Notes: generated by a model not told the origin, from the letters alone. Counted from the first letter of the stretch, positions 1-9,289 are shown. The stretch: 64,000 bases of DNA from Collinsella tanakaei (GCF_016900375.1 NZ_JACJKB010000010.1:31158-95157), one strand, 5' to 3'. Program-made: numbers and translations.

Positions 1-995
1 GTGCGGCCGCCGGGCAGCTTCGCCCACACGAACATGGTGCCGTGCGCGTTCGGACGCTCCCAACCGATGGCCTCCAGGCCGTCGCACAGCGCGTCGCGAC
101 GTTCCTGGTACTTCAGGCGCTGCGCCTCGACCTCGTCGAGCGGACCGGTCAGCGCGGCGATGGCCGCCTTCTGGATCGGGAAGAACATGCCGAAGTCGAT
201 CTGGCTGCGCAGCTTGGCGAACGCCTGCACCACATCGGAGCGACCGACAAGGAAGCCGATGCGCGCGCCGGTGACGTTGAACGACTTCGAGAGCGAGAAG
301 AACTCCACGCCAACCTCGAGCGCTCCGGGATACTGCAGGAAGCTGCCACCGCGCGGACCGTCGTAGACGATGTCGGAATAGGCGTTGTCGTGCACGATGA
401 GCAGGTCGTGCTCGCGGGCGAACGCGATAATCTCCTCGTAGAGCTCGGGCGTGCCCACGCTGCCCACCGGATTGGCGGGAAGCGACACGATCATGTACTT
501 GGCGCGGTCGGCGACCTCGGGGTCGATGCCCGCCACGTAGGGCAAAAAGTCGTGCTCCGCCTCGAGCGGGTAGTACGAAAGCTCGCCGTCGGCGATCTTC
601 ACGCCCGCCTCGAACACCGGGTAGCAGGGGTCGGGCACGAGCACCGTATCGCCGGGATCGAGCAGCGCGAGGCCAAGATGGCCCACACCCTCCTGGGTGC
701 CGTTGCACGAGGCGACCATATCGGGCGTGATGCCCTCCACGCCGAAGCGGCGCGCATAGTAATCGCACACAGCCTGCTTGAGCTCGGGAAGGTCGCCCAG
801 GCTGTACTTCCACTGGGTCGGATCGGCAGCCGCATCGCGCAGGGCGCTGACCACATGGTCGTACGGGGCGAAATCGGGCGTACCAACCGAGAGGTTGTAG
901 ATGGTGCGGCCCTGAGCCTCGAGCTTCAGGCGGCGCTGGTTGAGCGAGGCGAACACCTCGGCGCCGAAACGATCGAGTCTCTGGGAAAACTGCAT
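1..995 (-). CDS. PLP-dependent aminotransferase, class I/II (LL-DAP/alanine aminotransferase-like), C-terminus beyond window
   Basis: A fold-type I aminotransferase that moves an amino group between an amino acid and a 2-oxo acid in the cytoplasm. The start is the ATG at 995-993, preceded by a GGAAG-type ribosome binding site; the protein begins MQFSQRLDRF and runs about 331 codons before leaving the window. Visible family marks are an LPANPVG segment near residue 172, DNAYSDIVYDG near 203-213, and the PLP-binding lysine in SLSKSFNVTGARIGF (K237). The pattern fits the branch containing LL-diaminopimelate and alanine aminotransferases, but the substrate cannot be fixed from sequence. It lies just downstream of nadE on the same strand (72-bp gap), so co-transcription is possible. 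Confidence 0.88.
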   Translation of the reverse strand, partial: MQFSQRLDRFGAEVFASLNQRRLKLEAQGRTIYNLSVGTPDFAPYDHVVSALRDAAADPTQWKYSLGDLPELKQAVCDYYARRFGVEGITPDMVASCNGTQEGVGHLGLALLDPGDTVLVPDPCYPVFEAGVKIADGELSYYPLEAEHDFLPYVAGIDPEVADRAKYMIVSLPANPVGSVGTPELYEEIIAFAREHDLLIVHDNAYSDIVYDGPRGGSFLQYPGALEVGVEFFSLSKSFNVTGARIGFLVGRSDVVQAFAKLRSQIDFGMFFPIQKAAIAALTGPLDEVEAQRLKYQERRDALCDGLEAIGWERPNAHGTMFVWAKLPGGR

Positions 996-1067
996 GGTGG
1001 ACTTCCTTTCAGGAACAAGCGGTGGATGAAGGGTGCGAGGCGCAGGCCCGCGCAAAGGGCGGCGGTG

Positions 1068-3215
1068 CTACTCCTCGGTAGCGACGACGGAAACCGCCTC
1101 TGACGCAACGACGACCTCCGTGGCCGGGCGCGGCGCCACGGCACCGGCATCGGCAGCCGCGCCGGCATCGCGAAGCGCATCGATCTCGGCAAGCCAGATG
1201 CGCGCCGAGGCGTCGGACGGCATGCGCCAGTCGCCGCGCGGGCTGAGCGTGACCGATCCGACCTTGGGGCCGTCCGGCAGGCAGCTGCGCTTGAACTGTT
1301 GGGCGAAGAAGCGCCGGTAGAACACGCGCAGCCAACTCCAGATGGTCTCCTCGTCGTACTCGCCCGCAAACGAGCGACACGCCATGCGGTAGATCTTGCC
1401 CGGCGCGAACCCGAAGCGCAGCAGGTGGTACAGGAAGAAATCGTGCAGCTCGTAAGGCCCCACAAGGTCCTCGGTCTTCTGCGCGATCTGGCCGTCGCCT
1501 GTGGGCGGCAGCAGCTCGGGCGAAACGGGCGTATCCAGGATATCGAGGAGCGTCGCCTCGATCTGGCCGCCGTAGAGCCCCGCCGCGTAGCGCACCAGGT
1601 GCCGCACGAGCGTCTTGGGAACGCTCGCGTTCACGGCGTACATGCTCATGTGGTCGCCGTTGTAGGTAGCCCAGCCGAGCGCCAGCTCGGAGAGGTCGCC
1701 GGTGCCGATGACGAAGCCGCCGAGCTCGTTGGCGAGGTCCATGAGGATCTGCGTGCGCTCGCGCGCCTGGCTGTTCTCGTAGGTCACGTCGGTGACGGAC
1801 GGGTCGTGCCCGATATCGGCGAAATGCTGCTTCACGGCGTCGTGAATCGAGATCTCGCGGAAGCTCACGCCCAGCGAGCGCGCGAGGGTCTCGGCGTTGC
1901 CCTTCGTGCGGCCGGTCGTGCCGAAGCCCGGCATGGACGCGGCCATGATGCCCGTGCGGTCGAGGCCGAGCGCATCGAAGGCGCGCACGGTGACGAGCAG
2001 CGCGAGCGTGGAGTCGAGACCGCCAGAGAGCCCGATGACGGCGCGCGTCGTGCCCGTGTGGGCCAGACGCGTCTTCAGGCCGGCGGCCTGCAGGCCGAAG
2101 ATGGTCTCGCAGCGCTCGGCAAGGTCGCCGCGGTCGGCCGGCACGAACGGCGCGCGGCTGTAGACGCGGTCGATATCGAGGGCGGTGCGCATGAAGCCGA
2201 GGGGCGCCGCGGCGTCCTCGCCCTGCGGCTCGCCACCCTGGCGTCCAGCGGCGCCGCGAAAGGAGAACGTCGCGTCGTTCATGCCGCGCGCAGAAAACGG
2301 CGGACGCGCCCAGGTGTTCGACCGGCGGCGTTCCGCCAGCAGGCGGTCGAGGTCGACATCGGCCATGGCCATATCGCAGGTGAACAGGTCGGTCCTCGCG
2401 AGCAGGCTGCCGTTTTCGGCGATCAGGTTCTCGCCCACGAACACAAGGTCGGTCGTCGACTCGCCCTCCCCCGCATCGGCGTAGGCGTAGGCGCAGTACA
2501 GGCGCGCCGACTGGCCGCGCACGAGGTCACGGCGGTACTCGGCCTTGCCGATGGTCTCGTCGGAGGCCGACGGGTTCAAGATGATCGTCGCCCCGCCCTG
2601 CACCGCCATGGAAATCGACGGCGGCTCGGGCACCCACAGGTCCTCGCAGATCTCGACGCCGATGGCGACCGACTCCATGCCAGGGTCGACGCAACGGTAC
2701 ACGAGGGCGGACCCCATGGGAACGGAACGGCTGCCGGCGAAGCTCACGTACCCCATCGGGTTGCGCGGTGCCGGGGTGAACCAGCGCTGCTCGTAGAACT
2801 CGCTGTAGTTGGGCAGGTTCTCCTTGACCGTCAGGCCGAGCAGCTCGCCGGCACAACACACGGCGGCGCAGTTGTAGATGGCCTCGCCGTGCGCGACGGG
2901 CAAGCCGACGGTGAAGAGGATCGGCAGCTCGCGCGTCTCGTCGAGCAGGCGCGCCAGCGCGCGCTCGCAGGAGCGCAGCAGCGTGCGGTCCAAGAAGAGG
3001 TCGGCGCACGTATAGCCCGTCAGGCAGAGCTCCGGCAACACGAGCGCGCCGACACCGCTCTGGGCGGCATCCTGCACGCACGCGAGAATCGCCTGCGCGT
3101 TGCCCTCGACATCGGCGACGCGGATAGCGGGCGTCGCGGCGGCGATGCGAAAGAAGCCATCGCCCGACCCCGCACCGGCCCCGGACCCGATACCGGTGAA
3201 GTACAGTTCCTCCAT
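1068..3215 (-). CDS. nadE: Glutamine-dependent NAD(+) synthetase
   Basis: Catalyses the last step of NAD synthesis, amidating nicotinic acid adenine dinucleotide with glutamine-derived ammonia and ATP. The N-terminal nitrilase-type glutaminase has the triad E62 (LPELCLTGY), K131 (TVKENLPNY) and C190 (GVEICEDLW). The C-terminal synthetase domain has the PP-loop SGGLDST at 397-403. Length from the chosen ATG (3215) is 715 aa, a little longer than many two-domain NadE proteins but with both domains complete. The open frame extends 61 codons further upstream, but only the 3215 start has a good ribosome binding site (AAGGGGAG). The first 20 residues include a low-complexity GSGAGAGSG stretch. The aminotransferase follows on the same strand. 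Confidence 0.93.
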   Translation of the reverse strand: MEELYFTGIGSGAGAGSGDGFFRIAAATPAIRVADVEGNAQAILACVQDAAQSGVGALVLPELCLTGYTCADLFLDRTLLRSCERALARLLDETRELPILFTVGLPVAHGEAIYNCAAVCCAGELLGLTVKENLPNYSEFYEQRWFTPAPRNPMGYVSFAGSRSVPMGSALVYRCVDPGMESVAIGVEICEDLWVPEPPSISMAVQGGATIILNPSASDETIGKAEYRRDLVRGQSARLYCAYAYADAGEGESTTDLVFVGENLIAENGSLLARTDLFTCDMAMADVDLDRLLAERRRSNTWARPPFSARGMNDATFSFRGAAGRQGGEPQGEDAAAPLGFMRTALDIDRVYSRAPFVPADRGDLAERCETIFGLQAAGLKTRLAHTGTTRAVIGLSGGLDSTLALLVTVRAFDALGLDRTGIMAASMPGFGTTGRTKGNAETLARSLGVSFREISIHDAVKQHFADIGHDPSVTDVTYENSQARERTQILMDLANELGGFVIGTGDLSELALGWATYNGDHMSMYAVNASVPKTLVRHLVRYAAGLYGGQIEATLLDILDTPVSPELLPPTGDGQIAQKTEDLVGPYELHDFFLYHLLRFGFAPGKIYRMACRSFAGEYDEETIWSWLRVFYRRFFAQQFKRSCLPDGPKVGSVTLSPRGDWRMPSDASARIWLAEIDALRDAGAAADAGAVAPRPATEVVVASEAVSVVATEE

Positions 3216-3755
3216 AGTGAAACTCCCCTTGTTGGCCACCCGATACGCACGTACCGGCCCAACAATCATACCGCAGGAGCGCAGAGGCGCCGCGCATGCC
3301 TCGGGCATTCCTTTCGGATGCACGGCTGGCCGCGTGCCATGGCAGCACGAGACCGAAAGCCGTGAGGCGCGCCTACCCGGTTTCCGGATCGCCTGCACGC
3401 GGGCAGAACCGGCCGCCTCGTGCCGCCCCTGGCAAGTTTTGCAACTTGAGCATTTTTGAAGGCACGTTCACTTGGCGTTTTGGGCCTTATCGGCTCCAAT
3501 CAGACCTGAAATTCGACCTAAGAAGGCGAATTCGAGCGCTGGAACACTCAAAACCACGCTTACAAAAATACTCAAGTTGCAAAAGTTGCCAGGGGTATTG
3601 CGTATTGACCCCCTGTACGCTCAAAAAGAGTTTTACAAAAGCGCTCCCGCGAAATTCCACCACCCCCTTGCCCGCCGCCCCGGTACACTAGGGAGCGGTA
3701 TAACCGCGCGCCCCCGGCGCGTCGCACTCGTCCAGAGCGCAGAAAGGACGAACTC
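3216..3755. other. 540-bp divergent intergenic region
   Basis: Lies between nadE (leftward) and the cell-wall amidase (rightward), so it should carry promoters for both. It holds the long inverted repeat listed at 3426-3595. Between the repeat and the amidase I see TACACT and TATAAC hexamers near 3684-3705 but no convincing spaced -35/-10 pair. No protein-coding pattern was recognised. Confidence 0.6.
3426..3595. repeat. Imperfect 32-bp inverted repeat, about 106-bp spacer
   Basis: The left arm (3426-3457, CCCCTGGCAAGTTTTGCAAC and onward) and right arm (3564-3595) are reverse complements over 32 bp with two mismatches. The spacer contains weaker self-complementary stretches (GAATTCG-type). 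It is more AT-rich than its surroundings and lies 160 bp before the amidase start. There is no T-tract typical of a terminator. It could be a small non-autonomous element or a structured leader. It shares no obvious sequence with the module A/B/C palindromes elsewhere in the window. Confidence 0.75.
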
Positions 3756-5030
3756 ATGAAACGTACCACCCTGTTCTGTCACGCCCCGCTCGCGCGCCTT
3801 GCCGTCGGCGCGTCGCTGACGCTCGCCGCTCTGGGCTGCGTCGCCGCGCCTGTCAGCGCCTTCGCCGAGCCCGCGACCGAGCCGGCCCCCGCTGCCGAGA
3901 CCCGCACGCTGAACGGCTGGGCCACCGACCCCGCCACCGGCGAGGACCGCTACTTCATCGGCGGCGAGATCGCGAACTGCGTCTTCGTAACCGATCCCGA
4001 CACGAACGAGCGCTACTGGTTCGAAAACGGCCTGTTCGTACGCGAGCACGCGTTCTTTGACGCCGCCACCAACGAGTGGTACTGGGCCGATGCCGACGGA
4101 ACCATCGCCCACGGCAAGGACGTGTTCATCCCCAAGGACGAGTCCGACCGCGACGCCGGCGGCAAGTGGGTCCGCATCGACGACGACTACACGATGGTCA
4201 AGGGCGAGGACTGCCGTTACGGCGGCTGGTACTACTTCGACGACATCACCGGCGAGATGCTCAAGGGCTTCGTATTCGTTCCCTCCAACGGAGGCAAATG
4301 GGTGTTCTACGACTACATCACCGGCCAGATGGCCCACGGAGAGCGCTACATCGACGACGCTCACGGAGATGAGCCCGGCTGGATGCACTTCGACGGCGTC
4401 ACCGGCGCGGTGACCTACGGCTGGATGGACGTCGCGACCGACGACGGCACCAAGACCGTCTACTACGACGAGGTCACGGGCCGCATGGTCTACGGCTGGC
4501 GCGACATCGACGGCATGACCTGCCTGTTCGACCGCGTGACGGGCGAAGCCGTCATCAGGCAGAAGGTCGAGTGGGTCGGCACCGAGAAGTACACCCCCGG
4601 CCGCGATGGAAACGATTGGGAGCGCCTTGTCATCCACACCACGCTCATCGATACGATCGAGGGCGTCGATGAGGTCTTCGCCGACACCAACGGCCGTTCC
4701 GCCTCGGCGCACTACTGCGTCGACGGCACCGAGATCCACCAGTACGTGCGCCTGGAGGACACCGCCTGGGGCGTGGGCAACTGGAACTGGAACACGCGCA
4801 CCGTCTCGATCGAGCACGTGGGCACCCGCGAGAACCCCGCGACCTACGAGACGCTCGATACGAGCGCCAAGCTCATGGCCTCGCTTGCGCATCAGAAGGG
4901 CTGGACGAAGCTCGTCATGGGAGAAAACGTCGACGTGCACAGCTCGTTCACGGCAACCGAATGCCCCTTCGAGCTCGACGTCGACTGGCTCGTCGAGCGC
5001 GCGAACCACTACCTCGCGCTCGGGCAGTAA
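3756..5030 (+). CDS. Secreted N-acetylmuramoyl-L-alanine amidase-like protein with cell-wall-binding repeats
   Basis: An exported protein that probably binds and cuts cell-wall peptidoglycan. Residues 1-37 form a signal peptide (basic start, hydrophobic stretch, VSAFAEP cleavage region). Residues about 50-270 carry aromatic repeats of the YYFDDITGEMLKG / VFYDYITGQMAHG / VYYDEVTGRMVYG type, as in putative cell-wall-binding repeat proteins. Residues about 285-420 look like an amidase_2 domain, with likely zinc ligands H294 (VIHTT), H395 (HSSFTATECPF) and C403, plus a substrate-facing segment SAHYCVDGTEIHQYV. Length is 424 aa. The start ATG has an AAAGGA ribosome binding site. A strong hairpin terminator follows, so it is probably monocistronic. 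Catalytic assignment is by motif only. Confidence 0.85.
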   Translation: MKRTTLFCHAPLARLAVGASLTLAALGCVAAPVSAFAEPATEPAPAAETRTLNGWATDPATGEDRYFIGGEIANCVFVTDPDTNERYWFENGLFVREHAFFDAATNEWYWADADGTIAHGKDVFIPKDESDRDAGGKWVRIDDDYTMVKGEDCRYGGWYYFDDITGEMLKGFVFVPSNGGKWVFYDYITGQMAHGERYIDDAHGDEPGWMHFDGVTGAVTYGWMDVATDDGTKTVYYDEVTGRMVYGWRDIDGMTCLFDRVTGEAVIRQKVEWVGTEKYTPGRDGNDWERLVIHTTLIDTIEGVDEVFADTNGRSASAHYCVDGTEIHQYVRLEDTAWGVGNWNWNTRTVSIEHVGTRENPATYETLDTSAKLMASLAHQKGWTKLVMGENVDVHSSFTATECPFELDVDWLVERANHYLALGQ

Positions 5031-5064
5031 GCGCCTGATACACCACTTCCCACCTCGGGTTTTG

Positions 5065-5101
5065 CGGGCGGCAGCCGCGTCGAGCGGCGGCCGCCCGTTT
5101 T
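5065..5101 (+). terminator. Rho-independent terminator after the amidase gene
   Basis: An 8-bp GC stem (CGGGCGGC/GCCGCCCG) extended by a second 5-bp helix (GCCGC/GCGGC) around a GTCGA loop, then TTTT. It sits 35 nt after the amidase stop. Confidence 0.8.
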
Positions 5102-5252
5102 GCATCTTCACCCACGCGCCCGCCCGCGCGCCCTATGTGACCCCGATGGGCACGGTGCCGACATGCAAAACAAGTGCAGGCGCGGGCTATACTATAGAAA
5201 TCGACGGGGCCGCGTGGCCTTTGATTATTCGACCGACCAGGAAGGCAGCGAC

Positions 5253-6314
5253 GTGAGCGAGACCGACATGAGCTACACAGGCGAGGCGGCAACCACATCG
5301 CCCGCCGTGGGTCAAAGCGGCATCCCCAAACTCGCCATCGTGGTCGTGACCTTCAAGCGTCAGCAGCTGCTCGAGAAGCTGTTCGACTCCTTCTGCGCGC
5401 TCACCTGCGCGCCCTGGCGCATCGTCATCGTGGACAACGAGCACTCCCCCGAAACGGCCGCCATGGTCGGCGAGCTCGCCCAGCGCACCGACGAGCTGTG
5501 GGGGCAGGACACGGCGGAACCCGATGCCGAGGGCGGCGTCGACCGCGTGGTCTACGCGCCGCAGGACGACAACCTCGGCGGCGCGGGCGGCTTCTCCGCC
5601 GGCGTCAAGCGCGCCTGGGAGCTCGGCGCCCAGTGGTTCTGGGTCATGGACGACGACGTGGCCGTCCTGCCCGAGGCCATCGAGCGCCTCGAGCCGTGGA
5701 CGCACGACCACGACGTCATCCAGGGCTCGCGCCTCGACTACGACGAGGGCGCCTTCTACTGGCAGTACCACTTCATCGTCTCGCTCGGCATCCCCAACCC
5801 CATCGCTCCGGCCGCCTTCGGGCCGGAGGGCTTCCGCCCTATGAACACGATGTGCTTCGAGGGCGGCCTGTTCGCGCGCTCCGTGGTGTCCAAGATCGGC
5901 TTCCCCGACCCGCGCTTCTTCATCTACTGGGACGACACCGTCTACGGCTATCTGGCCTCGAAGGTCACCGAGCCCATCGTGATCGCCGACCTCATCCTGC
6001 GCCGTACCCGCGATATCGCCAACTGGGACATCGCCGGCGTGCGCCAGCTCAACGGCACGTCGGACATGAACCGCTACCACATCATGCGCAACCGCGGCTA
6101 CATGATGAAGTACTTCCGCGAGCACGGCGACTACAACCGCTTCGTCTTCGGCATCGGCACCGCGGCGACCTTTGCCAAGGAGATCATCCGTCTCGTGATG
6201 GTGAACCGCGATTGCCTGAAGACAGGCATCCCGGCGCTGTTCCGCGGCATGCGCGACGCGCGCAAGATCTACCGCGACAAGACCTGGACGCCTATGCCGC
6301 CGCTCGGCGAATAA
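5253..6314 (+). CDS. Family 2 glycosyltransferase, GlfT/rhamnosyltransferase-like
   Basis: Probably adds a sugar (galactofuranose or rhamnose in known relatives) from a nucleotide sugar to a cell-surface glycan. The GT-A fold is visible: a first strand LAIVVVTFKRQQLL, then GGAGGFSAGVKRAWE, the metal-binding WVMDDDVAVLP, and a late WDDTVYGY acid pair. No membrane segment is seen, so it should act at the cytoplasmic face. I place the start at GTG 5253 because AGGAAGG lies 8 nt upstream; an in-frame ATG at 5268 is the alternative, and the frame stays open back to 5100 without a ribosome binding site. Length is 353 aa. It is an orphan with no other glycan genes beside it. A possible -10 TATACT lies at 5188-5193. 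Confidence 0.85.
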   Translation: MSETDMSYTGEAATTSPAVGQSGIPKLAIVVVTFKRQQLLEKLFDSFCALTCAPWRIVIVDNEHSPETAAMVGELAQRTDELWGQDTAEPDAEGGVDRVVYAPQDDNLGGAGGFSAGVKRAWELGAQWFWVMDDDVAVLPEAIERLEPWTHDHDVIQGSRLDYDEGAFYWQYHFIVSLGIPNPIAPAAFGPEGFRPMNTMCFEGGLFARSVVSKIGFPDPRFFIYWDDTVYGYLASKVTEPIVIADLILRRTRDIANWDIAGVRQLNGTSDMNRYHIMRNRGYMMKYFREHGDYNRFVFGIGTAATFAKEIIRLVMVNRDCLKTGIPALFRGMRDARKIYRDKTWTPMPPLGE

Positions 6315-6360
6315 CCTGTGCGCCCGGCTTTACGGGAGCACCTTCACATCGATCCGATGT

Positions 6361-6400
6361 CGGGCGAGGCCATGCAGGTGGCCTCGCCCGACGGCTTTTC
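6361..6400 (+). terminator. Rho-independent terminator after the glycosyltransferase
   Basis: An 11-bp stem CGGGCGAGGCC/GGCCTCGCCCG (6362-6372, 6381-6391) with an 8-nt loop, followed by ACGGCTTTT. It lies 47 nt after the stop codon. Confidence 0.82.
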
Positions 6401-6590
6401 GCATCTGTTACAAAGGAGCATCTCCATAACATTTCCCCGTGTGTCCCCTCTTTTTGTTGTTGCGCGCTCCCGGCTTCACTTTTGGGTGAGGGGGTACAAA
6501 ATCGTAGGGAGAACCATTCCGACGCGAGGCCTTCGGCTCGCAGAAACCACAGCGTCGCGTCGCATCCATATATGAAGGAGAGGTCCGTCC

Positions 6591-7574
6591 ATGAGCGATT
6601 ATATGGACGATTACACCTCGCGCCGGCGCACGCGCGTGTACCGGCGCGATGAGGAGGAGACGGCCGCGCCCGCCAACCTCATCGGCCAGACGCAGGCCAT
6701 CCAACCGCAGAAACCCAAGCTGTTCGACGGCATCTCGGCCGCGCAGGTCATCGCCGGCGCCGCCGCGGCGGCCACGTCGGTCGCCCTCGCGTCCTACATC
6801 GGCGTCGCGGGATCCATCATCGGTGCCGCCGTGAGCTCCGTCGTGACGGTCATCTCGTCGCAGCTGTACCGGCGCTTCCTTGACGAGAGCGCCCGCAAGC
6901 TCAAGAACGCGAACATCAAGAGCATCACGAACGCCCTGCGCGAGCAGCGCGAGGACGCGACGGTGAACCTGGGCAGCAAGCCCGTGCGCGGCGCGCGCAT
7001 CGCCCCCTCCGAGCTCCGCGAGAAGGCCGCGGCGGAGCGCGCGGCGACCCAGCGGAAGGTCATCGCGTTCTCGGTGGTCGCCGCGGTGGCCGCCGTCGTT
7101 GTCGTGACCGGCGCGATCCTTCTGGGTACCGCCGGCGAGGGCATCGGCGAGAAGACCCCGCCGCTCATCCCGCAGGTCCATGAGGCTGTGCAGCAAGGCG
7201 CTGAACCCGAGTCCGTGCCGCCTGCGGACACCGCGACCGACGCGGATGCGGCGGCTGAGCCTTCCGTCGATACGGAGACGCCCGCAGAGGGCGGAAACAC
7301 CAGCGCGGATTCCTCGACTGCCGGCAGCACGACCACCGATACCGTCGGCTCCTCCACCAGCACGGGAGCCGGCACGAGCGGAGACTCCTCCCAGAGCTCC
7401 GGCGCCACCACGGACAGCGATGGCTCCATGACCGGAGCCGACCAGTCCGGCACCTCGTCGGACAGCAGCTCCTCCACGGGATCCGGCGCAGGCACGGGCG
7501 CATCAGGCACGTCGGATACCGACAGCTCCACGTCGACCGGCGCATCGGACGCCACGAACTCATCGGCGGCATAG
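6591..7574 (+). CDS. Membrane protein of unknown function with Ser/Thr-rich C-terminal tail
   Basis: No family recognised. The 327-aa protein starts with a charged segment (SRRRTRVYRRDEEE). A hydrophobic Ala/Val-rich region at about 48-85 (AQVIAGAAAAATSVALASYI, GAAVSSVVTVIS) could be a membrane hairpin. A basic helix follows, then a clear transmembrane segment at about 162-188 (VIAFSVVAAVAAVVVVTGAI). The last 130 residues are almost only S, T, G, A, D and E, like a wall-spanning or glycosylated stalk. This layout suggests a membrane-anchored surface protein with an extracellular tail. The ATG has an AAGGAGAGG site. A 36-bp-arm palindrome begins 9 nt after the stop and probably forms the 3' end of its mRNA. 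Confidence 0.72.
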   Translation: MSDYMDDYTSRRRTRVYRRDEEETAAPANLIGQTQAIQPQKPKLFDGISAAQVIAGAAAAATSVALASYIGVAGSIIGAAVSSVVTVISSQLYRRFLDESARKLKNANIKSITNALREQREDATVNLGSKPVRGARIAPSELREKAAAERAATQRKVIAFSVVAAVAAVVVVTGAILLGTAGEGIGEKTPPLIPQVHEAVQQGAEPESVPPADTATDADAAAEPSVDTETPAEGGNTSADSSTAGSTTTDTVGSSTSTGAGTSGDSSQSSGATTDSDGSMTGADQSGTSSDSSSSTGSGAGTGASGTSDTDSSTSTGASDATNSSAA

Positions 7575-7583
7575 CTCCCTCGC

Positions 7584-7659
7584 ATTTGGCCTCTCTGGGG
7601 ACGTAGCCGGAAGGCGCCATTTTTGGCGCCTTCCGGCTACGTCCCCAGAGAGGCCAAAT
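7584..7659. repeat. Palindrome 1 of the modular family (module B only)
   Basis: Perfect 36-bp arms (7584-7619 and 7624-7659) around a TTTT loop. The arm reads ATTTGGCCTCTCTGGGGACG and on to GGCGCCA. This module B recurs in the palindromes at 14002, 34061, 41339 (shortened) and 48390. It starts 9 nt after the stop of the 327-aa gene and ends 58 nt before the next gene. It could act as a terminator or RNA-protecting hairpin, although no T-run follows the stem. Confidence 0.92.
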
Positions 7660-7717
7660 AAGCTGTAATCCACAGCGATGGTAAGATGGCTAGTGGAAAA
7701 CAAGAAGAGAGGCCATC

Positions 7718-9274
7718 ATGGGCATGAAGGACATTCGGCCGAAGCTCTCGGTCGGCAACCATATCTATCTTTACCAGTTGCTTTCATCGGCACTCGGCTG
7801 TGGCAAGCAGACGCTGATGCCGCGGGTCGAGGAGGCACTCGAGACCGAGCGCATGACCGCCGAGGACCTCGGCTACGAAGGCACCCGTGAGCTGCTCGAG
7901 GAACTCGATGACTTCGTCGATCTCACCGTATTCAAAGGAGGGCGCGTCTACGCCACCATCGTCGCACAGCCCGCATGGGACGAGGCCCTGGCCGCTCCCG
8001 AGAAGAAGCAGGCCGCTCCGGCGGGCAAGCCCTGGAAGCGCAAGAAGGCCGATAAGGGCCTGAAGGCCGTGAAGCCCAAGCGCGTCAAGCGCCCGGAACC
8101 GGAGCCGATTGCCGAACCGACACCCGAGCCCGAACCCGAGCCGGAGGTCGCAACGTCTCCCGCACCCGTCGACGATAACGCAACGCAGCAGGATGTTCCC
8201 GTCGCCGCCCAGCCCGAAGGCTCCGATCAGGAGCCTGCTCCCGAAAGCGCGCCGGCACCCGAAGAGCAGCCGGATGTGGCCGCAGACGATGCGAACGCGT
8301 CCCCTACTGACGAATCCAGCAGCGAAGAGGCCGTTCCCGCGCAGGTAGACGCCGCTATCGAGGAACCCCAGCCCGCGATCTCGCTCACGATCGTCTACGA
8401 CCCCGAGAACGCAAACGCCGGCATGAAGACACTCGTCTCGACCCCCGGTATCGCGATGTCAGAGGTCGCCGCAGGCGCCGATACGTCCCTGGCCCCGCAG
8501 GAGCAAGCAGCCACAGAGCAACCGAGATCCGATGAGGCCCCGGCAGCGAGCCCCTCGCCTGAAGCCGAAGCGGATCGCACGCGCTGTCGCGCGCACCACA
8601 GCCCCTCCCCCGCCGCCCAGGCGAACACGGTTCTGGCAGACAGGCCTCACACGGAAGCACGCCGCCATCACACGAAGCCTGCTGCGCAGGAAACTGCGGC
8701 GAGCGCGCCGGCAGACGCTCCGTCCGGCGTCACCCACGATACTCCGGCGCAAGCTGCACAGGCAGCTGCCGCGAACGCCGCCGACCAGCCATCACTCGCG
8801 CCGCGCAGCCTGGCAGAACCCGCGACGCAGGACGCCCAGGTCGCTGCGCCGGTAGAGCCCGTCAGCGCGTCGCAGCCGTGCGAAGCCGAGCACGCTTCGC
8901 ATGCCGGCACCCCTGCGCCCACGCCCGCTCCTGCAGTCCCGGCCCCCACACCGGCCGCCGACGCGCGCTCCGCGCAGTCCGTGCCCACGCTGCCCGCGGG
9001 CTACCCGGACGACCTCACCGTCGACGCCTTTTGCTCCGGCGCGCTGCTCTCCGAGATCTCGTATCTGCTCCCCTATGGCGCCGACGTCATGGGGATCCTC
9101 AACGAGTACTACCACATCGCGCTGCTGCGCGGCACGCTCACGTGCGCCCGCAACCGCGCGACCTTCCCCATGGGCTACGCGAAAGACGGCGAGCGCTGCT
9201 ACGCGACCGTCTGCATCAAGCGCAATACTGCGACCCATGGAGCCCCCTGGGTTGTCGACAGCATGCAAGCGTAA
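7718..9274 (+). CDS. Unknown protein: N-terminal winged-helix-like domain, long Pro/Ala-rich linker, conserved-looking C-terminal domain
   Basis: Function unknown; 518 aa. Residues about 12-85 (HIYLYQLLSSALGCGKQTLM, then LLEELDDFVDLTVFKGGRVY) have the helix-helix-beta pattern of small winged-helix domains such as OST-HTH/LOTUS; this is only a resemblance. A basic KKADKGLKAVKPKRVKRP stretch follows, then about 300 residues rich in P, A and E with no fixed structure expected. The last 90 residues (LPAGYPDDLTVDAFCSGALL onward, with YLLPYGADVMGILNEYYHIA) form a second compact domain. No signal peptide, so probably cytoplasmic. The ATG has an AGAGAGG site. It converges on ettA with a shared terminator at 9290-9314. 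Confidence 0.75.
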   Translation: MGMKDIRPKLSVGNHIYLYQLLSSALGCGKQTLMPRVEEALETERMTAEDLGYEGTRELLEELDDFVDLTVFKGGRVYATIVAQPAWDEALAAPEKKQAAPAGKPWKRKKADKGLKAVKPKRVKRPEPEPIAEPTPEPEPEPEVATSPAPVDDNATQQDVPVAAQPEGSDQEPAPESAPAPEEQPDVAADDANASPTDESSSEEAVPAQVDAAIEEPQPAISLTIVYDPENANAGMKTLVSTPGIAMSEVAAGADTSLAPQEQAATEQPRSDEAPAASPSPEAEADRTRCRAHHSPSPAAQANTVLADRPHTEARRHHTKPAAQETAASAPADAPSGVTHDTPAQAAQAAAANAADQPSLAPRSLAEPATQDAQVAAPVEPVSASQPCEAEHASHAGTPAPTPAPAVPAPTPAADARSAQSVPTLPAGYPDDLTVDAFCSGALLSEISYLLPYGADVMGILNEYYHIALLRGTLTCARNRATFPMGYAKDGERCYATVCIKRNTATHGAPWVVDSMQA

Positions 9275-9289
9275 AGCACCCGAAAACAA

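Noticed and set aside
1299..3365. Long open frame on the plus strand over nadE (688 codons)
   Set aside because: It is the complement of nadE; high-GC genes often leave open frames on the other strand. No domain or ribosome binding site, and composition is of the shadow type (R/A/G/H-rich).
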